Shown here one piece after another: positions 32,107 to 40,527 of a stretch of 64,000 bases of DNA (the stretch's first letter is position 1; every line of letters begins with the position of its first letter). The notes below the pieces were generated by a model that saw only the letters and a list, made by a program, of their open reading frames with translations, was not told the origin of the DNA and made no database searches. Source of the stretch: Nitrospirota bacterium (lineage in GTDB: Bacteria; Nitrospirota; Nitrospiria; Nitrospirales; Nitrospiraceae). Made by a program: the position numbers and the translations under genes. The DNA is taken from positions 62,001 through 126,000 of the forward strand of contig SCVN01000004.1 in the NCBI GenBank assembly GCA_004296885.1, written 5' to 3'.

Positions 32107-32562
32107 ATGGGCAGGCAGATATTCCGCATGGCGATGCTGATCGCGTCTCTGGGGCTGGCCGGCATGCCGGTCCCTTTGCTCTGGGCGGCGGAAGGCGGCA
32201 TGGAGGAAGGCACCGGGTTCAGCATGTTCGGAACGGAATCCATCAAGGGCTTCGACGCGAACAAGATCGAAAAGGACCCGGTCTGCGACCGGAGCAAGCG
32301 CCCCAAAGTCCACAAGGTGGAACCGGACGAGGCGGCGCCGGGGCAAAAAGTCGTCATCAAAGGCGAGAACTTCGGCACCAAGGAATGCTTCCACGGCGTG
32401 GCCTTCAGCGCCACCGGCGGCGCCCCCGTCCAGTACACCCTCGTGAACGAATCCACGATCGAAGTGGTCGTCCCCGAGGCCCGCGCGGGCATGTCGTTCA
32501 TCGACGTCGTCGCCGGGGGCGGCAACGCCCGCTCCAAGGGCTTCCTGATCAAATCCAAGTAG
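32107..32562 (+). CDS. Secreted IPT/TIG-domain protein
   Basis: 151 residues. An N-terminal signal peptide (MAMLIASLGLAGMPVPLLWA region) is followed by a short acidic segment and one IPT/TIG immunoglobulin-like domain (about 70-150): KVHKVEPDEAAPGQKVVIKG, ENFGTKECFHGVAFS, NESTIEVVVPEARAGMSFID. Such domains serve in surface or periplasmic recognition. AAGGAGG precedes ATG 32107. It lies directly behind the PstS-like gene; a joint role in the periplasm is likely but unproven. Confidence 0.8.
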   Translation: MGRQIFRMAMLIASLGLAGMPVPLLWAAEGGMEEGTGFSMFGTESIKGFDANKIEKDPVCDRSKRPKVHKVEPDEAAPGQKVVIKGENFGTKECFHGVAFSATGGAPVQYTLVNESTIEVVVPEARAGMSFIDVVAGGGNARSKGFLIKSK

Positions 32563-32745
32563 TCCGCCCGTCCGGAATCACCCTTGCTCCGAGCGCCGCC
32601 CGCAAGGCTCTTCGGGGCAAGGGTCCCCCGTTCAGCTCTCTCGACTTTCCGCAAACAGCTGTGCTAGCTTACGCGGACTCTTGGCCCGGGCCATGGCACA
32701 ACGGCCCCTGGCCCGGGACATGCAACAGAGGAGCCTTCTCCGACC

Positions 32746-34164
32746 ATGTTCAAGAAGATTCTGGTCGCCAATCGGGGCGAGATCGCGATGCGGATCATCC
32801 GCGCCTGCCGCGAGCTCAACATCGCCACGGCCGCCATCTATTCGGAGGCGGATTCCACCGGCATTTACGTCAAGAAGGCGGACGAAGCCTACCAGGTCGG
32901 CCCGGGGCCGGTGAAGGGCTTTCTGGATATGCAGCAGATCGTGGACCTGGCGCTGCGCATCGGCGCCGACGCGATCCATCCGGGCTACGGGTTCCTCTCG
33001 GAAAACGCCCAGTTCGCGCAGCTCTGCCAGGTCTCCGGCATCACCTTCATCGGCCCCTCCCCCCAGGTCATCCACCTGATGGGCAGCAAGGTCAAGGCCC
33101 GCGAGCTGGCCAAGAAGGTGGGCGTCCCAATCGTGCCCGGCACGGACGAAGCGGTGATGAAGGTCGAGGAGGCCCTGGCCTTCGCCCATTCGGTCGGCTA
33201 TCCGGTCATGATCAAGGCCAGCGCCGGCGGCGGCGGGCGCGGCCTGCGCGTGGTCCGCACGGACACGGAACTGCGCAACAACATGGAGACCGCGGCCCGC
33301 GAGGCCCTGGCGGCCTTCGGGGACGGCAGCATCTTTCTCGAAAAATACATCGAGCGGCCGCATCACATCGAATTTCAGATCCTGGGCGACAAGCACGGCC
33401 ACGTGATCCACCTGGGCGAGCGCGACTGCTCCGTCCAGCGCCGCCACCAGAAGCTGATCGAGATCGCCCCCTCGCTGATTCTGACGCCCGAATTGCGCCG
33501 CGAAATGGGCGAAGCGGCGGCCGCCATCGCCCATGCGGTGAGCTACGACAACGCCGGCACCGTGGAGTTTCTTCTGGACCAGAACCGGCGCTTCTACTTC
33601 ATCGAGATGAACCCGCGCATCCAGGTGGAGCATACGGTCACCGAGCAGATCACCGCCGTGGACATCGTCCGGTCGCAGATTTCGATCGCCGCCGGCCTGC
33701 CGTTGGAATTCAAGCAGGAGGACGTGACCCTGCAGGGCCACGCCATCCAATGCCGCATCAACGCCGAGGACCCGCGCAACAACTTCCGGCCCTCCACCGG
33801 CACGGTCACCGCCTACCTGTCGCCCGGCGGCATCGGCGTCCGGATCGACGGCGCCGTGTACAAGGACTATGCGGTCCCGCCTTACTACGACGCGCTCCTC
33901 GCCAAGCTCACGGTGCGCGGGCGCACGTGGGACGAGACGGTCAGCCGGATGCACCGGTCGCTGGAGGAATACGTCCTGCGGGGACTCAAGACCACGATCC
34001 CCTTTCTCAAGAAGATCATGGAAGAACCGGACTTCCGCGCCGGACGGTTCGACACGTCCTACCTGGAGACGCATCCGGACCTGTTCACCTACGAGGACGA
34101 GTACGAGCCGGAAGATTTGGTCGTCGCCATTTCCGCGGCGATCGCCGCCTATGAGGGACTGTAA
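32746..34164 (+). CDS. pycA: Biotin carboxylase subunit (pyruvate carboxylase subunit A type)
   Basis: 472 residues. The biotin carboxylase fold is intact: the N-terminal FKKILVANRGEIAMRIIRAC, HPGYGFLSENAQFA, ATP-grasp KASAGGGGRGLRVV, FLEKYIERPHHIEFQILGD, RDCSVQRRHQKLIEIAP and EMNPRIQVEHTVTEQ. It carboxylates biotin with bicarbonate and ATP. The companion gene 50 bases downstream encodes a carboxyltransferase with a biotin domain of the pyruvate carboxylase/oxaloacetate decarboxylase type, so pyruvate is the likely substrate. A role feeding oxaloacetate into a reductive TCA cycle or replenishment is inferred. Confidence 0.92.
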   Translation: MFKKILVANRGEIAMRIIRACRELNIATAAIYSEADSTGIYVKKADEAYQVGPGPVKGFLDMQQIVDLALRIGADAIHPGYGFLSENAQFAQLCQVSGITFIGPSPQVIHLMGSKVKARELAKKVGVPIVPGTDEAVMKVEEALAFAHSVGYPVMIKASAGGGGRGLRVVRTDTELRNNMETAAREALAAFGDGSIFLEKYIERPHHIEFQILGDKHGHVIHLGERDCSVQRRHQKLIEIAPSLILTPELRREMGEAAAAIAHAVSYDNAGTVEFLLDQNRRFYFIEMNPRIQVEHTVTEQITAVDIVRSQISIAAGLPLEFKQEDVTLQGHAIQCRINAEDPRNNFRPSTGTVTAYLSPGGIGVRIDGAVYKDYAVPPYYDALLAKLTVRGRTWDETVSRMHRSLEEYVLRGLKTTIPFLKKIMEEPDFRAGRFDTSYLETHPDLFTYEDEYEPEDLVVAISAAIAAYEGL

Positions 34165-34214
34165 GGCATTCTAAGGAGGGGGGCGCGAGGACGCCTCCTG
34201 CGCGCACAAGCGAC

Positions 34215-36176
34215 ATGGCAAAAATTCCCAAAAAGAAACCGGCCCCGAGCAAGACCAGCCACCTGCGGTCCGTGCCGAAGACCGCGGCCAAGGCGCCGAC
34301 CAGGGCCACAAGCCTGACGGACCTGCCGCTCTTAGCCGCCCGGGGCAAGCCGCTGTTGCTCACCGAAGTGGCGCTCCGGGACGGGCACCAATGCCTGCTG
34401 GCGACGCGCATGCGCACCGAGGACATGCTGCCGATCGCCCAGAGCCTGGACGCGGTGGGCTACTGGTCGCTGGAAGTGTGGGGCGGGGCCACGTTCGACA
34501 CCTGCCTGCGCTTCCTGAAAGAGGACCCCTGGGAGCGGCTCCGCGCGCTGAAACAGGCCATGCCCAGGACCAGGCTGCAGATGCTCCTGCGCGGCCAGAA
34601 CATCGTGGGCTACCGGCACTATGCCGACGACGTGCTGGGGAAATTCGTCGAACGGTCCGCCGCCAACGGGATCGATGTCTTCCGCATCTTCGACGCCCTC
34701 AACGACGTCCGCAACATGGAACAAGCCATCCGCGAGGTCAAGGCCAACGGGAAGCACGTGGAGGCGGCCATCTGCTACACCGTGAGCCCGGTCCATACCC
34801 TGGAAGGATTCGTCGAGATGGGCAAGCGGCTGGAGGACCTGGGCACCGACACCCTCTGCATCAAGGACATGGCCGGCCTGTTGGCGCCCATGGACGCCTA
34901 CAGGCTGGTGAAAGAGCTCAAAGCCGCCGTGCGCGCGCCGGTCCATCTGCACAGCCACGACACCTCCGGCATGGGCTCCATGGCCGCGCTGATGGCCGTG
35001 CTGGGCGGACTCGACATGCTGGACACGGCCATCTCGCCCCTAGCGGGCGGGGCGTCCCACCCGCCGACGGAATCGATGGTCGCGGCGCTGCGGCACACGC
35101 CCTACGATACGGGGCTGGATTTGCGGCAGTTCGAGCCCATCTCGGAGCACTTCCGCACCGTCCGGCGCAAGTATCAGCAGTTCGAAAGCGACTTCACCGG
35201 CGTGGACGCGGAAATCCTGACCTCGCAGATTCCCGGCGGCATGCTCTCCAACCTGGCGGCCCAGCTCGCGCAGCAAAACGCGATCGACAAGATGCGGCAG
35301 GTGCTGGAAGAAGTCCCCCGCGTCCGGCAGGACATGGGCTACCCGCCGCTGGTCACCCCCAGCAGCCAGATCGTCGGCACCCAGGCCACGCTGAACGTGC
35401 TGACCGGCGAACGGTACAAAGTCATCACCACCGAGACCAAGAATTACTTCCTGGGGCTCTACGGACAGCCGCCCGGCCCCGTCTCCCCCGACGTCCAGGC
35501 CCGCGCCATCGGCACCGAGGAGCCGATCACGAGCCGGCCGGCCGACCGGCTGGAGCCGGAACTCGAGGCGGCCAGGCGGGACTCGACCGGCAAGGCGACC
35601 TCCGAGGAAGACGTGCTGTCCTTTGCCCTCTTCCCGACCATCGCGCGGGAGTTCTTCGAGGCCAGGGAGAAAGGCGATCTCAAGCCGGAGCAACTGGAGA
35701 CCCCGCCGGAGAAGGGCCCGGCGGTGGCGCACGAACTGCACCTGGCGCCGGTGGAGTTCAACCTCACCGTGCACGGCGAGACCTTCCACATCCAGGTGTC
35801 CGGCTCCGGCCGCAAGAGCGACGGACGGAAACCCTACTACATCCGGGTGAACGACAAGCTCGAAGAAGTCCACTTGGAACCGATCCAGGAAGTGCTGGCC
35901 GGCGTGCCGGAAGCGCCGGACCAGGGCAAGACCGGCAAACCCAGACGGCCCAAGCCGACCAAGCCGGGCGATATCAGCTCCCCCATGCCGGGCCGCGTGG
36001 TGAAGGTCCTGGTGGCCAAGGGCGACCGGGTCGCAGCCGGCGATCCGGTGCTGATCATCGAGGCGATGAAAATGGAAAGCCGGGTGCCGGCCCCGGTCGG
36101 CGGAACCGTGGCCACGCTCTACGTCAAGGACGGGGACGACGTCAAAACCGACGAGACGTTGATTCAACTGGAGTAG
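34215..36176 (+). CDS. pycB: Pyruvate carboxylase subunit B (carboxyltransferase plus biotin carrier)
   Basis: 653 residues. The N-terminal carboxyltransferase (about 45-320) has LLLTEVALRDGHQCLLATRM, VEVWGGATFD as SLEVWGGATFDTCLRFL, DVFRIFDALNDVRNM and HLHSHDTSG (metal-binding His pair). The PYC/OADA domain has SQIVGTQATLNVLTGERYK. The C-terminal biotinyl domain has EAMKMES with the lysine to be biotinylated. The N-terminal 30 residues are lysine- and alanine-rich. There is no Shine-Dalgarno sequence directly before ATG 34215; an AGGAGG lies about 40 bases earlier and can pair with CCTCCT (34172-34200), a possible control of the second gene's translation. Confidence 0.9.
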   Translation: MAKIPKKKPAPSKTSHLRSVPKTAAKAPTRATSLTDLPLLAARGKPLLLTEVALRDGHQCLLATRMRTEDMLPIAQSLDAVGYWSLEVWGGATFDTCLRFLKEDPWERLRALKQAMPRTRLQMLLRGQNIVGYRHYADDVLGKFVERSAANGIDVFRIFDALNDVRNMEQAIREVKANGKHVEAAICYTVSPVHTLEGFVEMGKRLEDLGTDTLCIKDMAGLLAPMDAYRLVKELKAAVRAPVHLHSHDTSGMGSMAALMAVLGGLDMLDTAISPLAGGASHPPTESMVAALRHTPYDTGLDLRQFEPISEHFRTVRRKYQQFESDFTGVDAEILTSQIPGGMLSNLAAQLAQQNAIDKMRQVLEEVPRVRQDMGYPPLVTPSSQIVGTQATLNVLTGERYKVITTETKNYFLGLYGQPPGPVSPDVQARAIGTEEPITSRPADRLEPELEAARRDSTGKATSEEDVLSFALFPTIAREFFEAREKGDLKPEQLETPPEKGPAVAHELHLAPVEFNLTVHGETFHIQVSGSGRKSDGRKPYYIRVNDKLEEVHLEPIQEVLAGVPEAPDQGKTGKPRRPKPTKPGDISSPMPGRVVKVLVAKGDRVAAGDPVLIIEAMKMESRVPAPVGGTVATLYVKDGDDVKTDETLIQLE

Positions 36177-36191
36177 TGGCCTCGGATTCTC

Positions 36192-36344
36192 CATGAACTC
36201 CTACTGCGGCGGCCGATCCTCTCGGTCGGCGCGGCTTTTCTCGCTCGATCTCCTTGACGTACCGCAAGGGTACGCCTGCGGCGGCCTCGCTTGCGAGAAG
36301 CCACGGCGGCCTTCGGTCTCAACCACCTCGTGACGGAGTCCATG
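36192..36344. repeat. 153-bp palindromic element before the lipoprotein hydrolase gene
   Basis: The ends CATGAACTCC (36192-36201) and GGAGTCCATG (36335-36344) are inverted repeats, and the centre is a perfect hairpin GTACC-GCAAG-GGTAC (36259-36273). Further pairing (GGCTTTTCTCGC with GCGAGAAGCC) lies between. I recall similar sequences in Nitrospira genomes, but this is from memory only. It fills the gap after pycB. Confidence 0.65.
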
Positions 36345-36361
36345 AAGAAACCGAGGCCCAC

Positions 36362-37300
36362 GTGAAGACGGCTCTCGCTCCTTGTTGCTCCCTCGTGTTT
36401 CTTCTCCTTCCCCTGCTCGTGACCGCCTGCATGACCGTCCCGGACATCCCCCCCTGGTTCGACTCGTTCCAGCGGCGCTCCGTCAAGACCGTCACGGTCC
36501 AGGGCCACCGCACCGCCTACCTGGACGAGGGCCAGGGGCCTCCCGTCATCCTCGTCCATGGGTTCGGCGGGTCGATGTGGCAATGGGAGTACCAGCAAGA
36601 GGCCTTCGCCGGGAGCCACCGGCTCATCACGCTGGACCTGCTCGGGTCCGGCCTCTCCGACAAACCGGATCAAGCCTACGGCCCCGATGACATGGTGGGC
36701 TTCTTCACCGCCTTCATGGATGCGCTGGACCTCCCCCGCGCCTCGCTCGTCGGCAACTCGATGGGTGGAGGGCTGGTCATCGGCATGGCCCTGGCCCATC
36801 CGGAGCGGGTGGACCGGCTCGTGCTGATCAGCGGACTGCCGGATCACGTGCGGGAGAAACTCACCGGGCGCCTGATCAAACAGGCGCTCGAGACAAGCGC
36901 CCCGGTCTGGCTCATCCGACTGGGCAATTGGCTGCTCGGCCGCGGCGTGACGGAAGCGGTGCTCCAGGAAATCGTCTACGACCACAGCCGGCTCACGCCG
37001 GCGGTCCTCGACCGGGCCTACCGCAACCGCCGACGACCGGGACTCATCCCGCCCCTCATGGCCCAGGCCAGAGCCTTGCCCCTGTGGGAAGAGGGGTTTG
37101 CCACACACCTGCGCGACATCGGCCGCCCCACCCTCATCATCTGGGGGGCGGAGGACGAGGTCTTTCCCCCGCAGGTCGGCCGGGACATGGCATCCGTCAT
37201 CCCCAGCTCGACCTTCGAGCTCCTCCCTAAGGCCGGCCACATTCCCCAATGGGAGCGGCCCGACCTGGTCAATCCCCTCCTGCTCCGGTTCCTCCAATAA
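36362..37300 (+). CDS. Alpha/beta-hydrolase lipoprotein
   Basis: 312 residues. A GTG start at 36362 (GAGG upstream) begins a lipoprotein signal peptide ending in the lipobox LVTAC. The hydrolase core has VILVHGFGGSMWQWEYQ (oxyanion region), the nucleophile elbow GNSMGGG (Ser), the acid in WGAEDEVFP (Asp) and the catalytic His in KAGHIPQWERP. The lid is helical. It should sit on the periplasmic face of a membrane and cleave an unknown ester. It is followed about 95 bases later by a lipoprotein peroxidase, so an envelope-protection unit is possible. Confidence 0.88.
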   Translation: MKTALAPCCSLVFLLLPLLVTACMTVPDIPPWFDSFQRRSVKTVTVQGHRTAYLDEGQGPPVILVHGFGGSMWQWEYQQEAFAGSHRLITLDLLGSGLSDKPDQAYGPDDMVGFFTAFMDALDLPRASLVGNSMGGGLVIGMALAHPERVDRLVLISGLPDHVREKLTGRLIKQALETSAPVWLIRLGNWLLGRGVTEAVLQEIVYDHSRLTPAVLDRAYRNRRRPGLIPPLMAQARALPLWEEGFATHLRDIGRPTLIIWGAEDEVFPPQVGRDMASVIPSSTFELLPKAGHIPQWERPDLVNPLLLRFLQ

Positions 37301-37395
37301 AAAACGACAAGACAACGGGACCGCCTTGCGCTATGCTTACCCGGCCTATGGGCAGACAGTGCAAGACAGGGGTGATGATTTATGAGAGGGACAAC

Positions 37396-38055
37396 ATGAC
37401 CAGAGTCCAGCGGATACAGATGTTCAGCTTGTGTGCGGCGTTGCTCGGCATCGGCCTGGCCGGCTGCGCCATGACCGGAAACGGCCAGAGGGGCTTTGCC
37501 TATCAGGATTTCCCCGTCGCCAAAGGCAGCGCGACGGCGGGAGAGGGACAGACGGTCACGTTCAAGGGCACCCCCCTGGCGCTGGCCGGGCCGGGGATCA
37601 AGGTGGGCGACTCCCTTCGTGCGGTCCAGGTGGCCAAGACCGACCTCAGCCTGACCGGTATCGCCGAAGGAAAAGGCAAAGTCCGGATCATCAGCATCGT
37701 CCCCTCGCTGGACACCAAGGTCTGCGAGCAGCAGACCCACTACTTGAGCGAACAGAACGACGGATTGGACAAAAGCGTGGAGCTGATCACGGTCAGCGTG
37801 GACACCCCCTTCGCCCAGAAACGCTTCGCCGAGGAAGCCAAGATCAAGAATGTGACCTTTTTGTCCGATTACCGAGGAGGGGACTTTGGCAAAGCCTACG
37901 GCCTCCTGGTCGCGGGTCCCCACATCCTGGCCCGCACCGTCATGGTGGTGGACAAGGACAACGTGATCCGGTACCTGCAGATCACGCCGGAGCTGGCCCA
38001 GATGCCGGACATGGACGCGGCGTTCAAAGCGGCCCGATCATTAGAGAAGAGCTAA
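37396..38055 (+). CDS. Lipoprotein thiol peroxidase (Tpx family) lacking the resolving cysteine
   Basis: 219 residues. A lipobox (LAGC, Cys24) replaces the cytoplasmic start of usual Tpx. The Tpx core is clear: the peroxidatic Cys110 in VPSLDTKVCEQQTH, SVDTPFAQKRF and the Arg-containing ILARTVMVVDKDN. In E. coli Tpx the resolving Cys follows PFAQ-x-RF; here that position is Ala145. So the enzyme should work as a one-Cys peroxidase that needs an outside thiol or an alternative partner. It is predicted in the periplasm. ATG 37396 follows GAGAGG. Its TAA stop lies in a heptamer tract. Confidence 0.85.
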   Translation: MTRVQRIQMFSLCAALLGIGLAGCAMTGNGQRGFAYQDFPVAKGSATAGEGQTVTFKGTPLALAGPGIKVGDSLRAVQVAKTDLSLTGIAEGKGKVRIISIVPSLDTKVCEQQTHYLSEQNDGLDKSVELITVSVDTPFAQKRFAEEAKIKNVTFLSDYRGGDFGKAYGLLVAGPHILARTVMVVDKDNVIRYLQITPELAQMPDMDAAFKAARSLEKS

Positions 38056-38105
38056 TGGCTTATAGCTTATGGCCTGAACGACTCTTGCCATAGGCCATTG
38101 GCCAT
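38050..38105. repeat. Heptamer tract between tpx-like and sthA-like genes (inverted arrays)
   Basis: Left units AGCTAAT, GGCTTAT, AGCTTAT, GGCCTGA (38050-38077). Right units TTGCCAT, AGGCCAT, TGGCCAT (38085-38105), the inverted form of ATGGCTT-type units. The first unit contains the TAA stop of the peroxidase gene. Confidence 0.7.
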
Positions 38106-38140
38106 ATGCTCTTCATGCTCGTGGCTTCTAGAGGTTGAGT

Positions 38141-39532
38141 ATGGCCCAATATGACCTGATCGTCATCGGCAGCGGACCGGCCGGCCAGAAGGCCGCCATC
38201 CAGGCGGCCAAGCTGCGCAAGCGCGTCGCGATTATCGAGAAACACTCGGCCGTCGGCGGCGCCTCCGTCAATACCGGCACCCTCCCCAGCAAGACTCTCA
38301 AGGACGCGATCTACTACCTGCACGGGTTCAAGCTCCGCTCCCTGCCCAACATGGCCTATTCGCTCAAGAAGAACTTCACCATGAGCGACCTGATGACCAG
38401 GAAGGACCTGGTCATCAAGCACGAACTGGACGTCATCATCAACCAGCTCGAGCGCAACGACGTCGAGATCGTCTACGGCACCGCCTCCTTCGTGGACCCC
38501 CACACGGTGCAAGTCATCAGAAAGAACGGCCAGACCAACACGCTCACGGCCCCCTATATCGTCATCGCCACCGGATCGCGTCCCCGCCGGGGCGACGAAG
38601 TGCCGTTCAACGACAGGACCATCTGCGATTCCGACTCGATCCTCTCCACCGACTCGCTCCCGAAGACCATGACCGTGGTCGGGGGCGGCGTGATCGGCTG
38701 CGAATACGCCTCCATGTTCGCCGCCTTCGGCATCAAGGTCACCCTCCTGGAGCGGCGCAACGAGCTCCTGCGCTTCGTGGATCAGGAAGTGGTCCAGGCC
38801 CTGATCTACCACATGCGCACCAACGGGGTCATGATGAAGCTCGGGGAGGACCTCGACAAAGTCGCGGAGGACGAACGGGGCCGGGTCGTGGCCACGCTCA
38901 AGAGCGGCAAGACCGTGATCACGGACATGCTGCTCTATTGCATGGGGCGCATGGCCAACACGGACGAGCTGAACCTGGGCGCCGTCGGCATCGCCACGGA
39001 CAAGATGGGGCAGATCAAGGTGAACGAGCATTACCAGACCGAGGTCCCGCACATCTACGCGGCCGGCGACGTGATCGGCTTCCCGGGCCTGGCCTCCACG
39101 TCCATGGAGCAGGGTCGGCTCGCCTGTTGTCACGCCTTCAACATCGTCCAGTCCTCCCTGCCCAAGGTCATGCCTTACGGCATCTACACGATCCCCGAGA
39201 TTTCCACCGTCGGGAAGAACGAGGAGGAGCTGACCAAGGCCGGCGTCCCCTACGAAGTGGGCCGGGCCTTTTACAAGGAGATCGCCAGGGGCCAGATCTT
39301 CGGCGACCTGGAGGGGCTCCTCAAGCTCATCTTCCATCGGGACACGCTGGAACTGCTGGGCGTCCACATCATCGGCGAGGGAGCCACGGAACTGGTCCAC
39401 ATCGGCCAGGCGGTCATCACCTACGGAGGGCAAGTGGACTTCTTCGTCCACAACGTCTTCAACTACCCCACCCTCGCCGAATGCTATCGGACCGCCGCCC
39501 TGGACGGGATCAACCGCCTCGGCCGCAACTAA
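38141..39532 (+). CDS. sthA: SthA-like NAD(P) transhydrogenase flavoprotein
   Basis: 463 residues. FAD-binding DLIVIGSGPAGQKAAIQAAK, the NAD-binding VVGGGVIGCEYASMFAAFG, the second FAD motif IYAAGDVIGFPG and the dimerisation domain identify the pyridine nucleotide-disulfide family. Where disulfide enzymes have CxxxxC this protein reads GGASVNTGTLPSK without any cysteine, as in the soluble transhydrogenase group (which keeps at most one). It should move hydride between NADPH and NAD+. ATG 38141 has GAGG 9 bases upstream. A heptamer tract precedes it and a short one follows. Confidence 0.88.
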   Translation: MAQYDLIVIGSGPAGQKAAIQAAKLRKRVAIIEKHSAVGGASVNTGTLPSKTLKDAIYYLHGFKLRSLPNMAYSLKKNFTMSDLMTRKDLVIKHELDVIINQLERNDVEIVYGTASFVDPHTVQVIRKNGQTNTLTAPYIVIATGSRPRRGDEVPFNDRTICDSDSILSTDSLPKTMTVVGGGVIGCEYASMFAAFGIKVTLLERRNELLRFVDQEVVQALIYHMRTNGVMMKLGEDLDKVAEDERGRVVATLKSGKTVITDMLLYCMGRMANTDELNLGAVGIATDKMGQIKVNEHYQTEVPHIYAAGDVIGFPGLASTSMEQGRLACCHAFNIVQSSLPKVMPYGIYTIPEISTVGKNEEELTKAGVPYEVGRAFYKEIARGQIFGDLEGLLKLIFHRDTLELLGVHIIGEGATELVHIGQAVITYGGQVDFFVHNVFNYPTLAECYRTAALDGINRLGRN

Positions 39533-39582
39533 CGGCACGTCCCGCTCCGCTCGACCTTTCCCTGTCATGCGACGCTCATTCC

Positions 39583-39603
39583 GGCTATCGGCCATCGGCC
39601 ATC
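39583..39603. repeat. Short heptamer tract before tenA
   Basis: Three units GGCTATC, GGCCATC, GGCCATC in exact 7-base register just upstream of the tenA ribosome site. They are too few for a strong statistical case alone, but match the unit style seen at 38085-38105. Confidence 0.5.
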
Positions 39604-39622
39604 AGCTCCGAGGAGTGTAGCC

Positions 39623-40291
39623 ATGTCGTTCTGCAATCATCTTCGCAAGCTCGCCCAGCCCATTTGGGAGGAGCAACTGACCCATCCCTTCGTCGTGGCC
39701 CTGGGCAAGGGCACGCTGCCGCAGCGCAAGTTCAAGTATTATATCCTGCAGGACGCGCGCTTTCTCGGCGACCTGGCCCGCATCTTTTCGGCAGCGGCGC
39801 AGAAGGCGCCGGAGGCAGAGTCGGCGCTGCGGTTCAACAAGCTGGCGGAGGAAACGATCCTCGTCGAACGGAGCCTCCACGAAAGCTACGGAAAGAAGTG
39901 GAAGCTGACTCCAAAACAGATGACCGCCGTCCCCATGGCGCCGACCAACTATGCCTATACCAGGCACATGCTCTCGGTCGCGGCCACAGGCTCGGCGGCG
40001 GAAATTACCGTCGTCGCCCTCCCCTGCGCCTGGATCTACTGTGTCGTGGGCAAGCACCTGTTGAGGAAAGGCCTGCCGCGCGAAGGCCATCCCTACAGGG
40101 ATTGGCTGCTGCTCTACGCCTCGCCGGAGTTCGCGGCGGTGCAGGAGTGGATGAGAGCCAAGGTGGATCGGTGGGCGCAAGAGGCGAGCAAGGCCGAGAG
40201 GCAGAGGATGGAAGAGGCCTTCGTGATCAGCTCGCGGTATGAGTGGATGTTTTGGGAGATGTCCTGGAACGAGGAGGAGTGGCCGGTATAA
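39623..40291 (+). CDS. tenA: TenA-family thiaminase II / aminopyrimidine aminohydrolase
   Basis: 222 residues. The key residues of B. subtilis TenA are present at or close to the same positions: Asp44 (YILQDARFL), Tyr112 (TNYAYTRHM), the nucleophile Cys135 (VALPCAWIY) and Glu207 (RYEWMFW). It should hydrolyse aminomethyl-pyrimidine to hydroxymethyl-pyrimidine in thiamine salvage. thiD, which phosphorylates that product, lies at 46674-47468 on the same strand, though not adjacent. ATG 39623 follows GAGGAG. No TPP riboswitch was found before the gene. Confidence 0.9.
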   Translation: MSFCNHLRKLAQPIWEEQLTHPFVVALGKGTLPQRKFKYYILQDARFLGDLARIFSAAAQKAPEAESALRFNKLAEETILVERSLHESYGKKWKLTPKQMTAVPMAPTNYAYTRHMLSVAATGSAAEITVVALPCAWIYCVVGKHLLRKGLPREGHPYRDWLLLYASPEFAAVQEWMRAKVDRWAQEASKAERQRMEEAFVISSRYEWMFWEMSWNEEEWPV

Positions 40292-40294
40292 AGA

Positions 40295-40421
40295 CACGGG
40301 GTTTGAGGGCACAGCGGCTGGGGCACTCCTTGTGCTCGTGCGGCCCCCACCTCAGAAGGTGCTCGCCGGACACGCGCAGTGAGGAGCACCCCAGCCGCCA
40401 CCCTCTTCGTCAAACCCCGTG
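40295..40421. repeat. 127-bp palindromic element after tenA
   Basis: The ends CACGGGGTTTGA and its inverse TCAAACCCCGTG are perfect over 12 bases. A second paired block is CAGCGGCTGGGG on the left and CCCCAGCCGCC on the right. The hairpin could end tenA transcription or be a MITE-like element. A related hairpin with the same following segment (AAAGAGGGTGGCGCTTCGCTC-like) lies at 41250-41360. Confidence 0.65.
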
Positions 40422-40527
40422 ATACATATCGGCCAAGAGGGAAAGAGGGTGGCGCTTCGCTCAGCGACCACAATAATACTCTCATCATTTTTCACCTCAT
40501 TGCCACATGTAACGTTGCGGACAGATC

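Noticed and set aside
32385-36196. Two long plus-strand frames overlapping the pyruvate carboxylase genes in other registers
   Set aside because: Composition is Arg/Gly/Pro-rich and no domain appears, whereas the pycA and pycB frames match known enzymes throughout.
39533-39622. TPP riboswitch before tenA (also checked before thiD at 46557-46673)
   Set aside because: The conserved CTGAGA and the pyrophosphate-sensing stem were not found in either leader.
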